Shown here: piece after piece, positions 34,211-44,490 of the stretch
Numbering within the stretch: the first letter of the stretch is position 1
Layout of the letters: each line of letters begins with the position of its first letter
Assembly (NCBI GenBank): GCA_963575745.1
Contig: CAUYUJ010014206.1
Location: 319,979 to 383,978 of the forward strand
From: Prorocentrum cordatum
Lineage: Eukaryota; Sar; Dinophyceae; Prorocentrales; Prorocentraceae
Direction: 5' to 3'
Length of the DNA: 64,000 nt
Position numbers and translations under genes: made by a program
The notes under the pieces: generated by a model
What the model saw: the letters and a program-made list of their open reading frames with translations, nothing else
What the model was told of the DNA's origin: nothing
Database searches by the model: none

Positions 34211-35170
34211 TTGGAAGCTGCACCTTAGGGAGGGGCAGTATTGAGCATTGCTTTCGTTGCCTTGATGTCATTGTGTGCCTTCTGGCTCTGTTCCACTCCC
34301 TCTCCTCGGGTTGGGGGTTCCCCCTTTCTGTCCTCCTGTTTCACCACCTCCCCTCCTGCTCCGCCTCGTCCTCCCGTTTCGTTCCTTCTCCCCTCTTTCC
34401 CCTTCCCTCCTCAGTCCCGGGCTCTCGCTCTTCATCTCATCCTGTCCCTTTTCCTGCTTCTCGTCGCTCCTCCCTCCCTACCTCCCTCCCCCTGTTCCTC
34501 CATCCTCTTCCCTTCTCTTGATCGTCCCTACTGCTTCTTCTGGCTGTTCTTGCACCTCCGCCCCCTCCTCCTTTATTCGCCTCGTCCACACTGTGCCTCC
34601 TCCCTTTCGCTCGCCCTTTTCTTATCGCCTTCCCCATCTCCCGCCTCGCATGCCTCTCTCTTCGTCCGGCGACGACGACTCCGACGACAGCGATGGTTGG
34701 GAAGGTCGGGGGCAGCCTCCGTTTCGGCCCTGACGCCTTCGTCGAGAGTCTCCTCTTCGTCGGCGTGCAGCACATGTACTGCGCAGGTGCCCGTCGCTTC
34801 GCACTCTTCCTCGCCTTCCTCCTCCTTCTCCACCTCCTCCTCCACCTCCTCCTCCTCTTCCTCCACCTCCTCCTCCACCTCCTCGTCCTCCTCCTCCTCC
34901 TCCTCCTCCTCCTCCTCCTCCTCCTCCTCCTCCTCCTCCCCCTCCTCTTCCCAGCCGCCGTCGCGGCGCAAACGCACACTCCTCGCGGCTGTTGTACCTG
35001 TCAGGGCGCTCGAGTCAGAGGCAGTGCTGTTCTTTACTCTCGTGCTGGGCCTGCGCTCTTCGAGCGAGGGAGGGTCCCTGTGCCCGCGCTGCCACAGGCT
35101 CCCCGCCTTGTGCGACAGCTACCAGCACGTCGGGCGCGGGACTGCCCTGAGCACGGAGGCCTGTTAGAGC
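34211..35170. repeat. CT-rich low-complexity region with TCC microsatellite
   Basis: Pyrimidine-rich text runs from about 34280, with an almost pure CTC/TCC run at 34806-34945. It yields Ser-, Leu- or Pro-rich frames on one strand and Glu/Arg-rich frames on the other, none of which I accept as genes. Confidence 0.7.
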
Positions 35171-38100
35171 AGTTGCGCCAATCCGATACACTTGTGTGGA
35201 TTACGCGGGGAGGGTCTGTCGGAGGAGTTTGGGGATGCGGGCGCGATGGTGTTACAGGGGACTTGCAGGCGAAAGGGACATGATATGATGCGCCACATAG
35301 AGTATTTTGCCGTCCTGGTCACTACGAAGTTTCTGATGGGTTTTCGAGATCATCCAACACGTCTTGCGGCACCAATACTGTGGTTCATAACAAAGTATTC
35401 CCTCGGCGCTGAATCGATGTGGCGCAGGTCGCCTCACATCGGGAACGATGGAATTTATATATGTCCCGATGTACTTCTTGTGAATTCGCGCCAGCGTGCA
35501 GGCAAGTCACAAGAACGACGTCTTGTGAATAAAATGATGACCGGGAGTTGCAATGTTCTGCTGACGGCCGGGGGACATTGCACACCGATCGTTGGCATTG
35601 ACCTGCGCGACGGCGATGGCATCGCACGTGAGTGTTATTATGAGGGCTAGGCGGCTTTTGTTGAGGAGGAGGAGGATGGCGACATCGTCTGCGTTGGCCC
35701 GTGCGGCAAGGACACGGAAGGAGTTGCTGGCAGTGCCCTGGGACAGCTGCTGGTGGACTTTCGGATGTGCTCGAATAGCGCGTCTTTGCCGCTGGGTCCA
35801 AGTTTATGCGGAGTCGGTTCCTCGTCCTCACGAATTGAGTTGATGGCGATTCCGCAGCAGTTGCCCGCCCACACATCGATTCTTCAGGGGGCGGGGCGCC
35901 GATTACAACCGAGAGCGACAGTTGACGATAGAGAGCGCAGACTCATGTTTTCTGGATGCCAATCTGATTGCAGGCGCCGTTCGAGGACAGATCGTCGCTC
36001 AGGAAACGTCGACAAGATAATGCGATCGCTGACGCTGGGCACTGCGTGCACTTCGGCCTTGGAAGCGATGCAGGCGACGGCTGCGGATTTTCCCGAGGCG
36101 GAGCGGTTGTGCCTCTGCTCGAGAGCGGTTCCGGACCAGGCATGGGACTCGGCAGCTCCCCTCATGATGCGGCGAAGGCACGCGATGTTTTCTCCAGGCG
36201 AAGCGAGCAGGAACATAAGTTATCGTCTTTGGAGCATGAGCGGCCGGCTCTTTCACGATCGAGGAAGCACTGCAGAGGTCAGCGCATCGGAAGTGGACAC
36301 GCGGTGGAATCTTCGTTCTTGGCTGAGTTGGGCAGGGGGGAGCTGGTTCTTCATTTCGCCATAGTTTCATATCGTAGACGCCGACATCCGAAACTGATCA
36401 ACCAGAAAAATGAGGACGCCGCCATCGCTGAATTCAATGAGACGTGGAAGTCGCATGACTACTGTATTGTTCAATGCCTTATTCGTCGTTCGCGCAGGCG
36501 GGCAGCGGACCTCGACGAAGAAGGTGATTCGTCCTGAAGTCGGACGGCAGCGAGGCAAACGACATTTCAGATTTTGCGTGTCGACTCGCTACGGCTGGCG
36601 GGCTGGGGGCAGCAGCGCGCGACTTGCAGCTCGAGTTCCCCGAGATATCTGATCGCCCACCATCTTGAGACAGGGGCGTCACCAAGGAGGTTCGCTACAA
36701 TCCGATGCAGTCAGCTCGCGCGCCTGAGGCGCAGTCCGGTTCGATGGCGATTATTCGACAATTGAGACGCGCCCCCCAAGCGGCGAGCTACTCATTCCTG
36801 GCCTCTTCCCCCAGAGCTCCTGTTATTGCTGCTTGGGGGGGGGCGCCGGGGGCAGCGGGGCGGGGGCTCGCTGGGCGCGTTGCTTCGACCCGCGACGGCC
36901 GCCGCATTCCTCGACAGTTTTCTCGACTTGTTGGCTTGCTTGCGCAGCGCGGCTGCGACTCGATTCATCTGCGACGCGCCCTCGCGCCGTGGACTGGGCG
37001 GGCACAGTGGGAGGGCGGGCGCTGAGATCCAGCGTTGGATTCATCGATGTTGAACGCGCATCTCTCGGTCAGAGCGCGTGGAACGCGCACCTCTCGGTCA
37101 GAGCGCGACGGCGTCGCGGTCCGCTTCCGCGCGCGTGCCACGGCCAGGCAAGAAAACGTCGCCGGGCAGTCGCCAGTTTAATTCAATGTGCTTATTGTGG
37201 GCTTTAGAGGCAGGGTTATTTTCGTGTCGCGGTCAATGGGGAGTTAACAGAGGCTGTTTCGAGTGCGTCAGGAGATTGCATTATGCTGGGCAATTTGATC
37301 TGGGTTGCCTCCCCGCGGATGTCAGGCCCCAACATTGGCGGGTCTTTCGAGGCGCCTGCCAGATCCTCGCCCTGGGCCAGACGACGCGCCCGCGCCCCGC
37401 GACGGGCGATTCCACTGGCCATCAAAATGCCACGCGCGGGTTGCCACGGGACTTCTCGCAGACTACATGCGCGCTGCGGCTGGGCCAGGTCGCCATCTCG
37501 CGGCGCTTGCCCGAGTAAGTAGCGGGCATCTGGGGCGGGCCTTGGCCCAGATTGGCGCGTCGCTGCATCTTGAAAAACGTGCCCCCCCGGTCAAGGCAGC
37601 GGGTCGTGGCTCGCTTGGGCAGCGGCGGTTGCGGCGCTCAGCGGGGCCGTTGACGCCGCGGGGCAGCTGCGGGGGTCCACGAGCATTCCTGGGGGCCGGC
37701 CCGCGACGAGCGGGCCCCTGCAGGTAGAACAGATCGATCGAACTCATGCAAGACGGGCTGGTCTTGGCAAGATCGCGTTGCCCCTCGGGCACTCGGTCAT
37801 CCTGGGCGCGGAATGGGCGGCGGTGATTGCGCTTGTCCAATCTGCCCTTCTTTCGGGGATGAGGGCGGGGGTTCCCGATGGGAGTTTTTGCGCTGCGGCT
37901 GATCGGCTTTTTCTTTCTCTACGAGCTATCAGGAGATGTCTAGGTGTTCGAAGTCTCGAGGATCACGGGAAGCAGGAGTTTCGTCGCTGGCCGGCGGGCC
38001 CCTTTCGCGCGCGCATTGGCGATTCCTTCCGATGGCGCGCCGTCTTCGATGGTGCCAGAGCTGGCGCAAGTGCCCCGAGGCCCACCGATAAGCTCGTGCC

Positions 38101-38770
38101 AGCGTTTGTGGACGCCTGTGCTCCGAGGAGGTCATCTCGTCTGCCTGGGCAGGCTCTGCGGGTGCTAGAGGACCCCTCGTTCGTGCCCGACTGCTCGGGG
38201 GAGTTTCAGGGCCTGCGCCCGTCGGGGCACTTCTTGGCGCGGCTTTTCTACGATCAGGAGTTCGGCGCTTGAGCTGATATCAAATTCGCGATCATAAGGC
38301 CCCATGTCGCCTCGAAGTCGATCGCCCCCCCCCCGGCTTCGCCGCGCCGCCCGCGGTCGTCGAGGCGTCCGACGACGAGGTGGAGAAGGGCCGCTTTCGC
38401 CGCAACGTGCCGCGCGAGGATGGATGGGGCGCTCGGGGAGAGATGCGGGCCTTTGAAGCAGTTGTAGTGGCGCGCCGGCCCCGCGCGCTCGGCGAGGAAC
38501 GATGCGAGCCTGCCCGCCGCGACGGACCAATGCCCACGTTGTCAGCGGGCTCTCGGGTCGCGCGAGAGCGCGCAACGTCGCGTCAAGAGGTCGCCTTTGG
38601 AAAATCGCCGCGTCGCGGTATGGGGCACGCGCGCCCGGGCCGAGATTGACGCGCCCCCCGTGCTGTCGCGCCCAGTCTGTTGCGACCGGGTTCAAGACCT
38701 CCACCCGCGCCAACCCCATCCGAATTCATTGCTCGCCGCGCGCCCCCCATTTGGCCAACAGACGGTTGCG
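35171..38770. other. unassigned region
   Basis: I find no recognisable domain. Moderately long open frames occur (35192-35650, 35753-36364, 35968-36537, 37778-38272), but overlapping alternatives are equally long. A perfect-looking short tandem duplication of about 29 bp (GAACGCGC, then CTCTCGGTCAGAGCGCG) lies at 37051-37107. GC content rises after 36.8 kb. Confidence 0.35.
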
Positions 38771-38778
38771 CCGTGGAC

Positions 38779-39460
38779 ATGGATCTCGACAAGCTGCCGC
38801 TAGGAACCAAGTCAAAGGCAACGGCCCCCGCCGGCGGCGAGGGTCTGCCCGGCGAAGGAAGGCTCAGCGCGATGGCAGACATTCCCGGCGGCGAGTTGGC
38901 AAACGTGGAAGGTGTTTTGGAGCGAGAGGACATCTCGGCGGTGGCCCCAGTCGAGCGCCCGCCCACGGTCGCGCCCAGGGATGCCAGGGACGCGTGCGCA
39001 GAAGTGGTGGCGGCGCAGGAGATGAAGGCCAAGCTCGGGCCTCCACATTTGCACATCGTGCGCGTTGCGTTCAAATCGTCGCGCGAGAACGCGCAGGTGC
39101 TCGCGTTGATCGAACCGCGCCAGGTGCGGACCGGTTTCTACGAGAAGAGCATTTTGGACGCCACGATGGAGGACTTGGGATTGATCATTCGCCACTTCGT
39201 GGCGCGCAGGTGCTACGACGAGACGAGCTGCCGTCTCCAGATCCCAGATCAGCATCGCGGGCGGCTCTCAGATCCCGAACGCGGACGTCTCGAAGCTGCT
39301 GTTGGGGCAAGCGACGACCAACGCGATGGGTCACCTCGGCGGCCGCCTCACATTGGGCATACCCCCAGTCGGGCATCTCGAGGTGACAGCGCAGAAGCTA
39401 CTGCGCGGCCTGGAACCCCAGGGGCAGCAAGGCTGGAAAATAAATCCCGACGCGCGCTAG
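38779..39460 (+). pseudogene. hypothetical protein, one frameshift
   Basis: From ATG 38779 the frame reads like real protein: MDLDKLPLGTKSKATAP, an acidic helix, then PPHLHIVRVAFKSSRENAQV, KSILDATMEDLGLIIRHFVA, and CYDETSCRLQI at about 39240. The protein-like text then moves by one frame and continues as IPNADVSKLLLGQATTNAMG and HLEVTAQKLLRGLEPQGQQG, to a TAG at 39458-39460. The total is about 225 residues. I recognise no family. The break could be an indel or an unrecognised intron boundary. It could equally be an ORF1 of an unknown retroelement. Confidence 0.45.
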
Positions 39461-40330
39461 AGAGAAGGATTCTACTTAAACATGAGTTGAGGGCCAACGC
39501 GTCGACCACTATCCGTTGGGCTCATGTTCGTTGTCTGTATTCGTCGCCTCTGTCCCGCAAGCTGAGCTGGGGGCTTGAGAGTTGCGAGCCGCGCTCGCCG
39601 CTTCCCACCTGCGCCTCGGTTGGGGGGCCAGGTTTCGCCGCCGAGAAAATGCGGTTTACGGACAAGGCTTCATGTCTCAATCCGTATTCCAAGCGGCCGT
39701 ATTTGGTGGGAGTGCTGGCGGTCTTGCGTTAGATTTCTCTTTCATCTGGCTGCTGACTTCTCACGCGCCCTGCGCGAGGTCCTCTGCTTCGCCCTCCCGC
39801 CCTGAGCTCGCTGACGCCCGCCCCGCGCGATTCCGAGGCTCCGCCCAGCTGCTGGCTTCGCCCCTCCTGCGCTAGCGTTGCAGTCATAACTGCGTTGTGA
39901 AGGATAGTTGTTCTGTGAGTCCGCACCTCTCTCCGCTGCGGCTTGCTTGCCCTCCTTCTCTCCTCGCTCCAGCTGTCTCTTTCGCGCTATTCCTCGCTGT
40001 CTCTTTCCTTTCTCCTCCGTTTCGATCTCGCCGGTCGCTGCTGCCTGCTAGGGCGCGGTCATAAACTCGGGGAAGCCCAGGTGCCCCGGGGGCCTGCCTG
40101 GGGCCCACCGCCCCGCCGGCTTCGGCTCATGCGGGGCCCGAGAGGTTTCGCGCCTCCCGCTCGCGCGGGTCTCAGGTATCAGCGCTCGGCCTCGCGCGCG
40201 TTCGAGTGCGGGGCTGCGCGGCGCGCTCGACCCCGACCTCGGGCGCCAGCCCGCTCGCTCGACCGTGAGAGGTGCTATTTTGTTGATGGCAATCCACGGC
40301 AGTTGGCGTGTGGCGTTATGCCGAGTCTTA
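39461..40330. other. unassigned region
   Basis: Nothing recognisable. CT-rich at 39880-40040 and GC-rich at 40080-40260. Confidence 0.3.
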
Positions 40331-40334
40331 TGTT

Positions 40335-40510
40335 TATGTTTATTCCTCCTCTCCTTTTTCCTCCTCGTCATCGTCCTCCTCTCTTCCCCCTCCCTCTCCT
40401 TTTCCTCCTCCGCCTTGCCCCTCTCCTCCCCCTCCTCCTCCTCCTCCTCCTTCTCCTCCTCTTCGTTTTCCTCCTCCTCCTCTCCTCCTCCTCCTCCTCT
40501 TTCGCCTCCC
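40335..40510 (+). repeat. TCC-rich microsatellite
   Basis: A CTCCTC/TCCTCC run, nearly pure between about 40430 and 40500. It resembles the run at 34806-34945. Confidence 0.8.
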
Positions 40511-40743
40511 CTCCTGCCCCGCCCCCTCCCAATCGAGAGGTGGGTCTCGGATGGTCTGCGCTGTGGCTTCGCTTGCCCGCCCGCCGCCGTCGGCGGCCCA
40601 AGGAGGGCGGCCTCCCCCAGTGTGCCCGTATAAGGCGCGCATTATTGTAGTCTTTAACCTTGTGACGTTTCCCCAATCAGTGCTTGCACTGAAAGGGTCC
40701 CAGCAGAAGTTGAAAGATTTGGCGGAACTTTCCCGCCGATTTT

Positions 40744-40850
40744 GGTAGCAGGCTGGGTTCCCGGGTTCCAGGTTCCCGGGTTCCCGGTAATTGGTTCTGG
40801 GCCGATTTCGGTGGGTTTTGGGTTCCCGGGTTCCCGGGTTCCAGGTCGAT
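40744..40850 (+). repeat. GGGTTCCC short tandem repeat
   Basis: GGGTTCCCGGGTTCCAGG-type units of about 8-10 bp occur in two clusters (about 40755-40790 and 40818-40843), separated by AATTGGTTCTGGGCCGATTTC. The unit itself is nearly palindromic. Confidence 0.8.
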
Positions 40851-41411
40851 CTCCTCAATCCATTGATTGTGGTTTCTCTCTGGTGTAATAAACAAAAAGA
40901 TCATCGCACACAGCGCCATGGTCAATCTTTTCGCTTCGCTTCTTCTCCTCCTCCTCCTTCTCTCTGCTGCTCCTCCCTCTGGCATGGTAGTTGTCACGCA
41001 CGACGGAACCATTGAGCAACGTGTGTGCGTTACGGTGGAAGAACTAGCATTGGAACTATCAATTTTTAGTTGGCAGAAAGCTCCGGTGCTCTTCCAATGC
41101 CTTCCCGCATTCATCGCCCTCGAGGCACCGCTCTCTTCTCGTCCGCTGTCTATCACCTGGGCATTCAACACGAGGATCGAAGTCTTTGATTTTTTCGCGG
41201 GCTATTTTTCGGGGGCCTCCCGTCCACCGATGACGGGGGTCCCCAGTGGACGGCGCAAAATTCGAGTTCGCCGAGCCCCCCCAAAGAATCAACGCCGCAA
41301 GAAATCGAGGGGGCGGCGACGTCCTCCTCGGAGCTGCGGTCCGAGGCGGCGGGGAGTGCGTCGAAGATCCCGCCGATGACAGCAGGAGAGTATTGTTTTA
41401 TTGATTTGGGC
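40851..41411. other. unassigned region
   Basis: A plus-strand frame at 40867-41379 begins with a hydrophobic stretch (LFASLLLLLLLLSAAPPSG), but this comes from another CTC/TCC run. The C-terminal half is Arg-rich. I do not accept it as a gene without support. Confidence 0.25.
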
Positions 41412-42995
41412 ATGACGGGCGTCATGGCCCCTGCACCCCCCCCCATACGTAATGCTTCCCCCCCCCCGGCGCAATCCGGGCACTGCCGCCTTGCGCACCG
41501 GGGTTTGCATATGTGTTCGCATCGGAATCCGCATGGGAGTTTGGTCCGCAGACGTCGTCGTCCTCGTCGCTCGTCGCTCGTCGCTCGTCGCTCATCGTCG
41601 TCGTACGCGCGAGCGCGGCTGGAGCCTTGAAGAAGAAATGCAACAATCCGGGCCGATCACGGCAGTCATTTGGGAGGGGGAGATGGGGAGGGGGCCGATG
41701 ACGTCACGTTGCGCGCTTGTTGCGTCTGGTGATACTCGGGAAAGGCCCAGGACGGGTAGCAGCAGCGTGTAGGTGGCGATCTGGACCACAGCGCGTGTGT
41801 ACACCGCAGTGCTTGCGTGGACCACAGCCTTGTATACACCACGCCGCCATTTACACTACAGCGGCCGCGTGCAACACAGCGCCAGAGCGCGCCACAGTTC
41901 CTGCGGGCACCACAGCGCCGGTGTACCCCACAGCGAATGTGTACACCACATCAGCCGTGTGCAACACAGCACCAGTGTACACCACAATGCGCGCGTGCTC
42001 TTCAACGCCTGTGGACACCACGGCGCGTGCGTGCACCACGCCGACCGTGTGCAACAGAGCACCACTGTTGAATCATACTTTCGAAGGGATCCTTATGACA
42101 GAATGAAGCGCTTGTGGATCTGTGGACTCCACACAAAAGAATTGTTTTACATAGTATTTCGAACGGAATCCGTATGGAAACAGGAGCGCTGCGGGAATCG
42201 ACGAATCCTCTCGAGTCCGCCCGCATCAGCGCAACTCCTCCCACTTGCGCCCAGGAGGCTCCAGGGAAATTTGTCGTCCGAAAATCAACAGGTATGATTC
42301 AGTAGACCATGCTGCAGTGCATTTTGACATGCTCACGTGCGTCGTAGCGCCGACACTCGCGACAGGGGGGGGAGGGTGAGGGAGGAGGAGGAGGAGGAGG
42401 AGACGGGAAAGGAAGAGGAGGAGTAGGAGGAGGAGGAAGCAGGGAAAACCGCCGCATCCCATTTCGCACTTCCTTGGCATGTCGTTTAGCTGTCCGCAGC
42501 AGATCCTGACCGACATGCTTCTTCTACCTGTCCTGTGCACGCAGGCGTTGTGGTGTACACCAGCGTTGCGTTGCACCCGGATGCTGTGGTGTAGACGGGT
42601 GCCGTGGTGTGCACAGGCGCTGCGGTGCACGCAAAGATTGTGGTGTACACAGGCGCTGTGTTGCACATGGTTGTTGCGTTGTGCACATTCGCTGTGGTGT
42701 ACACTGGCGCTGTGGTGCACGCAAGCAGTGTGGTGTACACCTGGTGTTGCGTTGCACATGGCTGGTGCGGGGTACGCAGGCGCTGTGGTGTACACGCGCA
42801 TTGTGGTGCACGCGAGCAACCATTGTGATGTACACAGGCGCAGTCAGGCAGATCGCCACCTAAATGATGTTCTCGCTGCTCGTCGCTCATCGCCGTCGTG
42901 CGCGCGGGCGGGGCTGTGGTGCCGGAGCCACACGGCGGGGGGGGCGTTACGTCATACCCCCGTCCGTCCCCCCCCCCCCCCATGACGCCCGTCAT
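41412..42995. mobile_element. foldback element with long inverted repeats
   Basis: Both ends carry ATGACGGGCGTCAT (41412-41425) or its complement (42982-42995). Moving inward, the arms match as reverse complements: a C run and ACGTAATGC near 41430-41460 against GCGTTACGT near 42940; GTCGCTCATCG near 41590 against CGTCGCTCATCGCC near 42873; TAGGTGGCGATCTG at 41770 against CAGATCGCCACCTA near 42848. The inner arms are arrays of short repeats like GTGTACACCACAGCG (41780-42065) and their complement (42540-42840). The left arm has about 170 bp extra. No transposase is present, so it would be non-autonomous. Confidence 0.7.
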
Positions 42996-43069
42996 CGCCA
43001 AAAACAAGTGGCACGCGCGCCCTGGCTCTTGTTCATTTGAGGAGAGACAGAGGAGGAGGGGCATGTGGG

Positions 43070-44138
43070 GGGCGAGAGGGCCAGGGGATGGGGGGCCAGA
43101 GCCAGGGGCACGGAATCATGAAAATAAAGAGTCTGAGGCGAGGAGGGCTGGGGCCAAGGCCAGGGTCGGGGCGAGTGGGGGTCCAGGGTCTGGGGCGAAT
43201 GGGGCTGGGGCGAAGGTAGGGGTCGGGGCGAGTGGGGCCAAGGCCAGGAAACAAGTTGAGTTCAGCCAGGGCCAGAGGGCTGGGGTTCGGACCAGAGGCC
43301 AGAGGTCTGGGTTGGGGCGAGGGGGCGAGGGGGGGCGGGCCACAGCCCGGGGGACGGGGGCGAGGGGAAGCGGGCCACAGCCAGGGGGACGACCACGAAT
43401 CACGAACCACGAAAATAAAAGGAGAAGGGCGAGGGAGGGACGCCAAGGAGGGAGGCTGGGTTCAGGGCCAGGGCAGGAGGACGGGGGCCAAGGGGCCAGG
43501 GAAAGTAGGCCAGAGCCAGGGGGGCGACGACGAACCACGAAAATCAAAGGTCTGGGGCGAGGGGGGGGGCGCCAGAGCCAAGGAGGGAGGCTGGGTTCAG
43601 GGCCAGGGCAGGAGGACGGGGGCGAGGGGACCAGGGGAAGCAGGCCACAGCCAGGAGGACGACGACGAACCGCGAAAATAAAAGATCCGGGGCGAGGGGG
43701 GCTGGGGCCAGGGCCAGGGGGCGCCAACGCCAAGGAGGGAGGCTGGGTTCAGGGCCAGGGCAGGAGGACGGGGGCGAGGGGGCCAGGAGAAGCAGGCCGG
43801 AGCCAGGGGGGCGACGACGAACCACGAAAAGAAAGAGTCTGGGGCGAGGAGGGGGTGCGCCAGAGCCAAGGAGGGAGGCTGGGTTCAGGGCCAGGGCAGG
43901 AAGACGGGGGCGAGAGGGCCAGGGGAAGCAGGCCACAGCCAGGGGGACGACGACGAACCACGAAAATATAGGGTCTGGGGCGAGGGGGAGGCGCCAGAGC
44001 CAAAGGGGGAGGTTGGGTTCAGGGCAAGGGCAGGAGGACGGGGGCGAGGGGGCCAGGGGACGCAGGCCAGAGCCAGGGGGACGACGACGAAACACGAAAA
44101 TAAAAGAGCCGGGGCGGGGGGGGCTGGGGCCAGGGCCA
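43070..44138. repeat. G-rich minisatellite, left flank of element B
   Basis: Units of about 134-150 bp are marked by CTGGGTTCAGGGCCAGGGCA, starting near 43450, 43591, 43742, 43879 and 44013. Each contains CCACGAAAATAAAAG and GGCGCCAGAGCC. The array stops at CTGGGGCCAGGGCCA, next to the 5' LTR of element B, and resumes at 59968. Long plus and minus open frames across it are artefacts of the repeat. Confidence 0.88.
44133..44138. repeat. target-site duplication of element B, left copy
   Basis: GGGCCA at 44133-44138 recurs at 59968-59973, immediately outside the two LTRs. The site lies inside a minisatellite unit. Because GGGCCA is common in the array, the exact length (5 or 6 bp) is uncertain. 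Confidence 0.6.
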
Positions 44139-44395
44139 CTCTAAAGCGAGCTGAGGGACGTAAGGAGCGGAAGCGAGCGTGCGCCCGCGGCCGCGTCGGC
44201 TCAAGCGGCCGGCCGCCCAAATATGACTGCGCCTCATCGCGCGGCACACGATTGTTATCGATATCAAAAGGATATATCGCTTAAGATGGCACATTTTCTC
44301 CTACCGGGACTTTCGTTACTACGGTACAGCAGAGCAGGAGCTTGGCTTCGCCTAAGGCGAAGCTGCTGGCTGGACCTCCCAGCCCCCTTCAAACT
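44139..44395 (+). repeat. 5' LTR of element B
   Basis: This direct repeat of about 257 bp is shared with 59699-59967. Landmarks are AAAGCGAGCTGAGGGACGT, CCGCGGCCGCGTCGGCTC, CGGCCGCCCAAATATGA, TTAAGATGGCACAT, and AGCAGGAGCTTGGCT. It ends CTTCAAACT directly before the primer-binding site. The copies differ by substitutions and small indels. Confidence 0.88.
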
Positions 44396-44410
44396 TGGTA
44401 GCGGAGCTGG
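44396..44410 (+). other. primer-binding site of element B
   Basis: TGGTAGCGGAGCTGG begins right after the LTR end. It shares TGGTAGCGG with element A and its first eight bases with the Ty1 site for initiator tRNA-Met. Confidence 0.8.
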
Positions 44411-44490
44411 CCTATGGTTGTCAGCTCTAGCTCTACTCCTCACCATCCACGGCACTATCTGGTGGACTACGGACATGGTGGAACATCAGG

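Noticed and set aside
34241-35167. 308-codon Ser/Pro/Leu-rich frame
   Set aside because: Produced by CT-rich low complexity and the TCC microsatellite.
41817-42828. Cys/Trp/Thr/His-rich short frames that look like metallothionein or zinc-finger repeats
   Set aside because: They are translations of the 15-18 bp repeats in the foldback arms and occur in several frames on both strands.
42898-44095. 357-codon plus frame and several minus frames around 43-44 kb
   Set aside because: Same cause: the 135-150 bp repeat has no stops in several frames.
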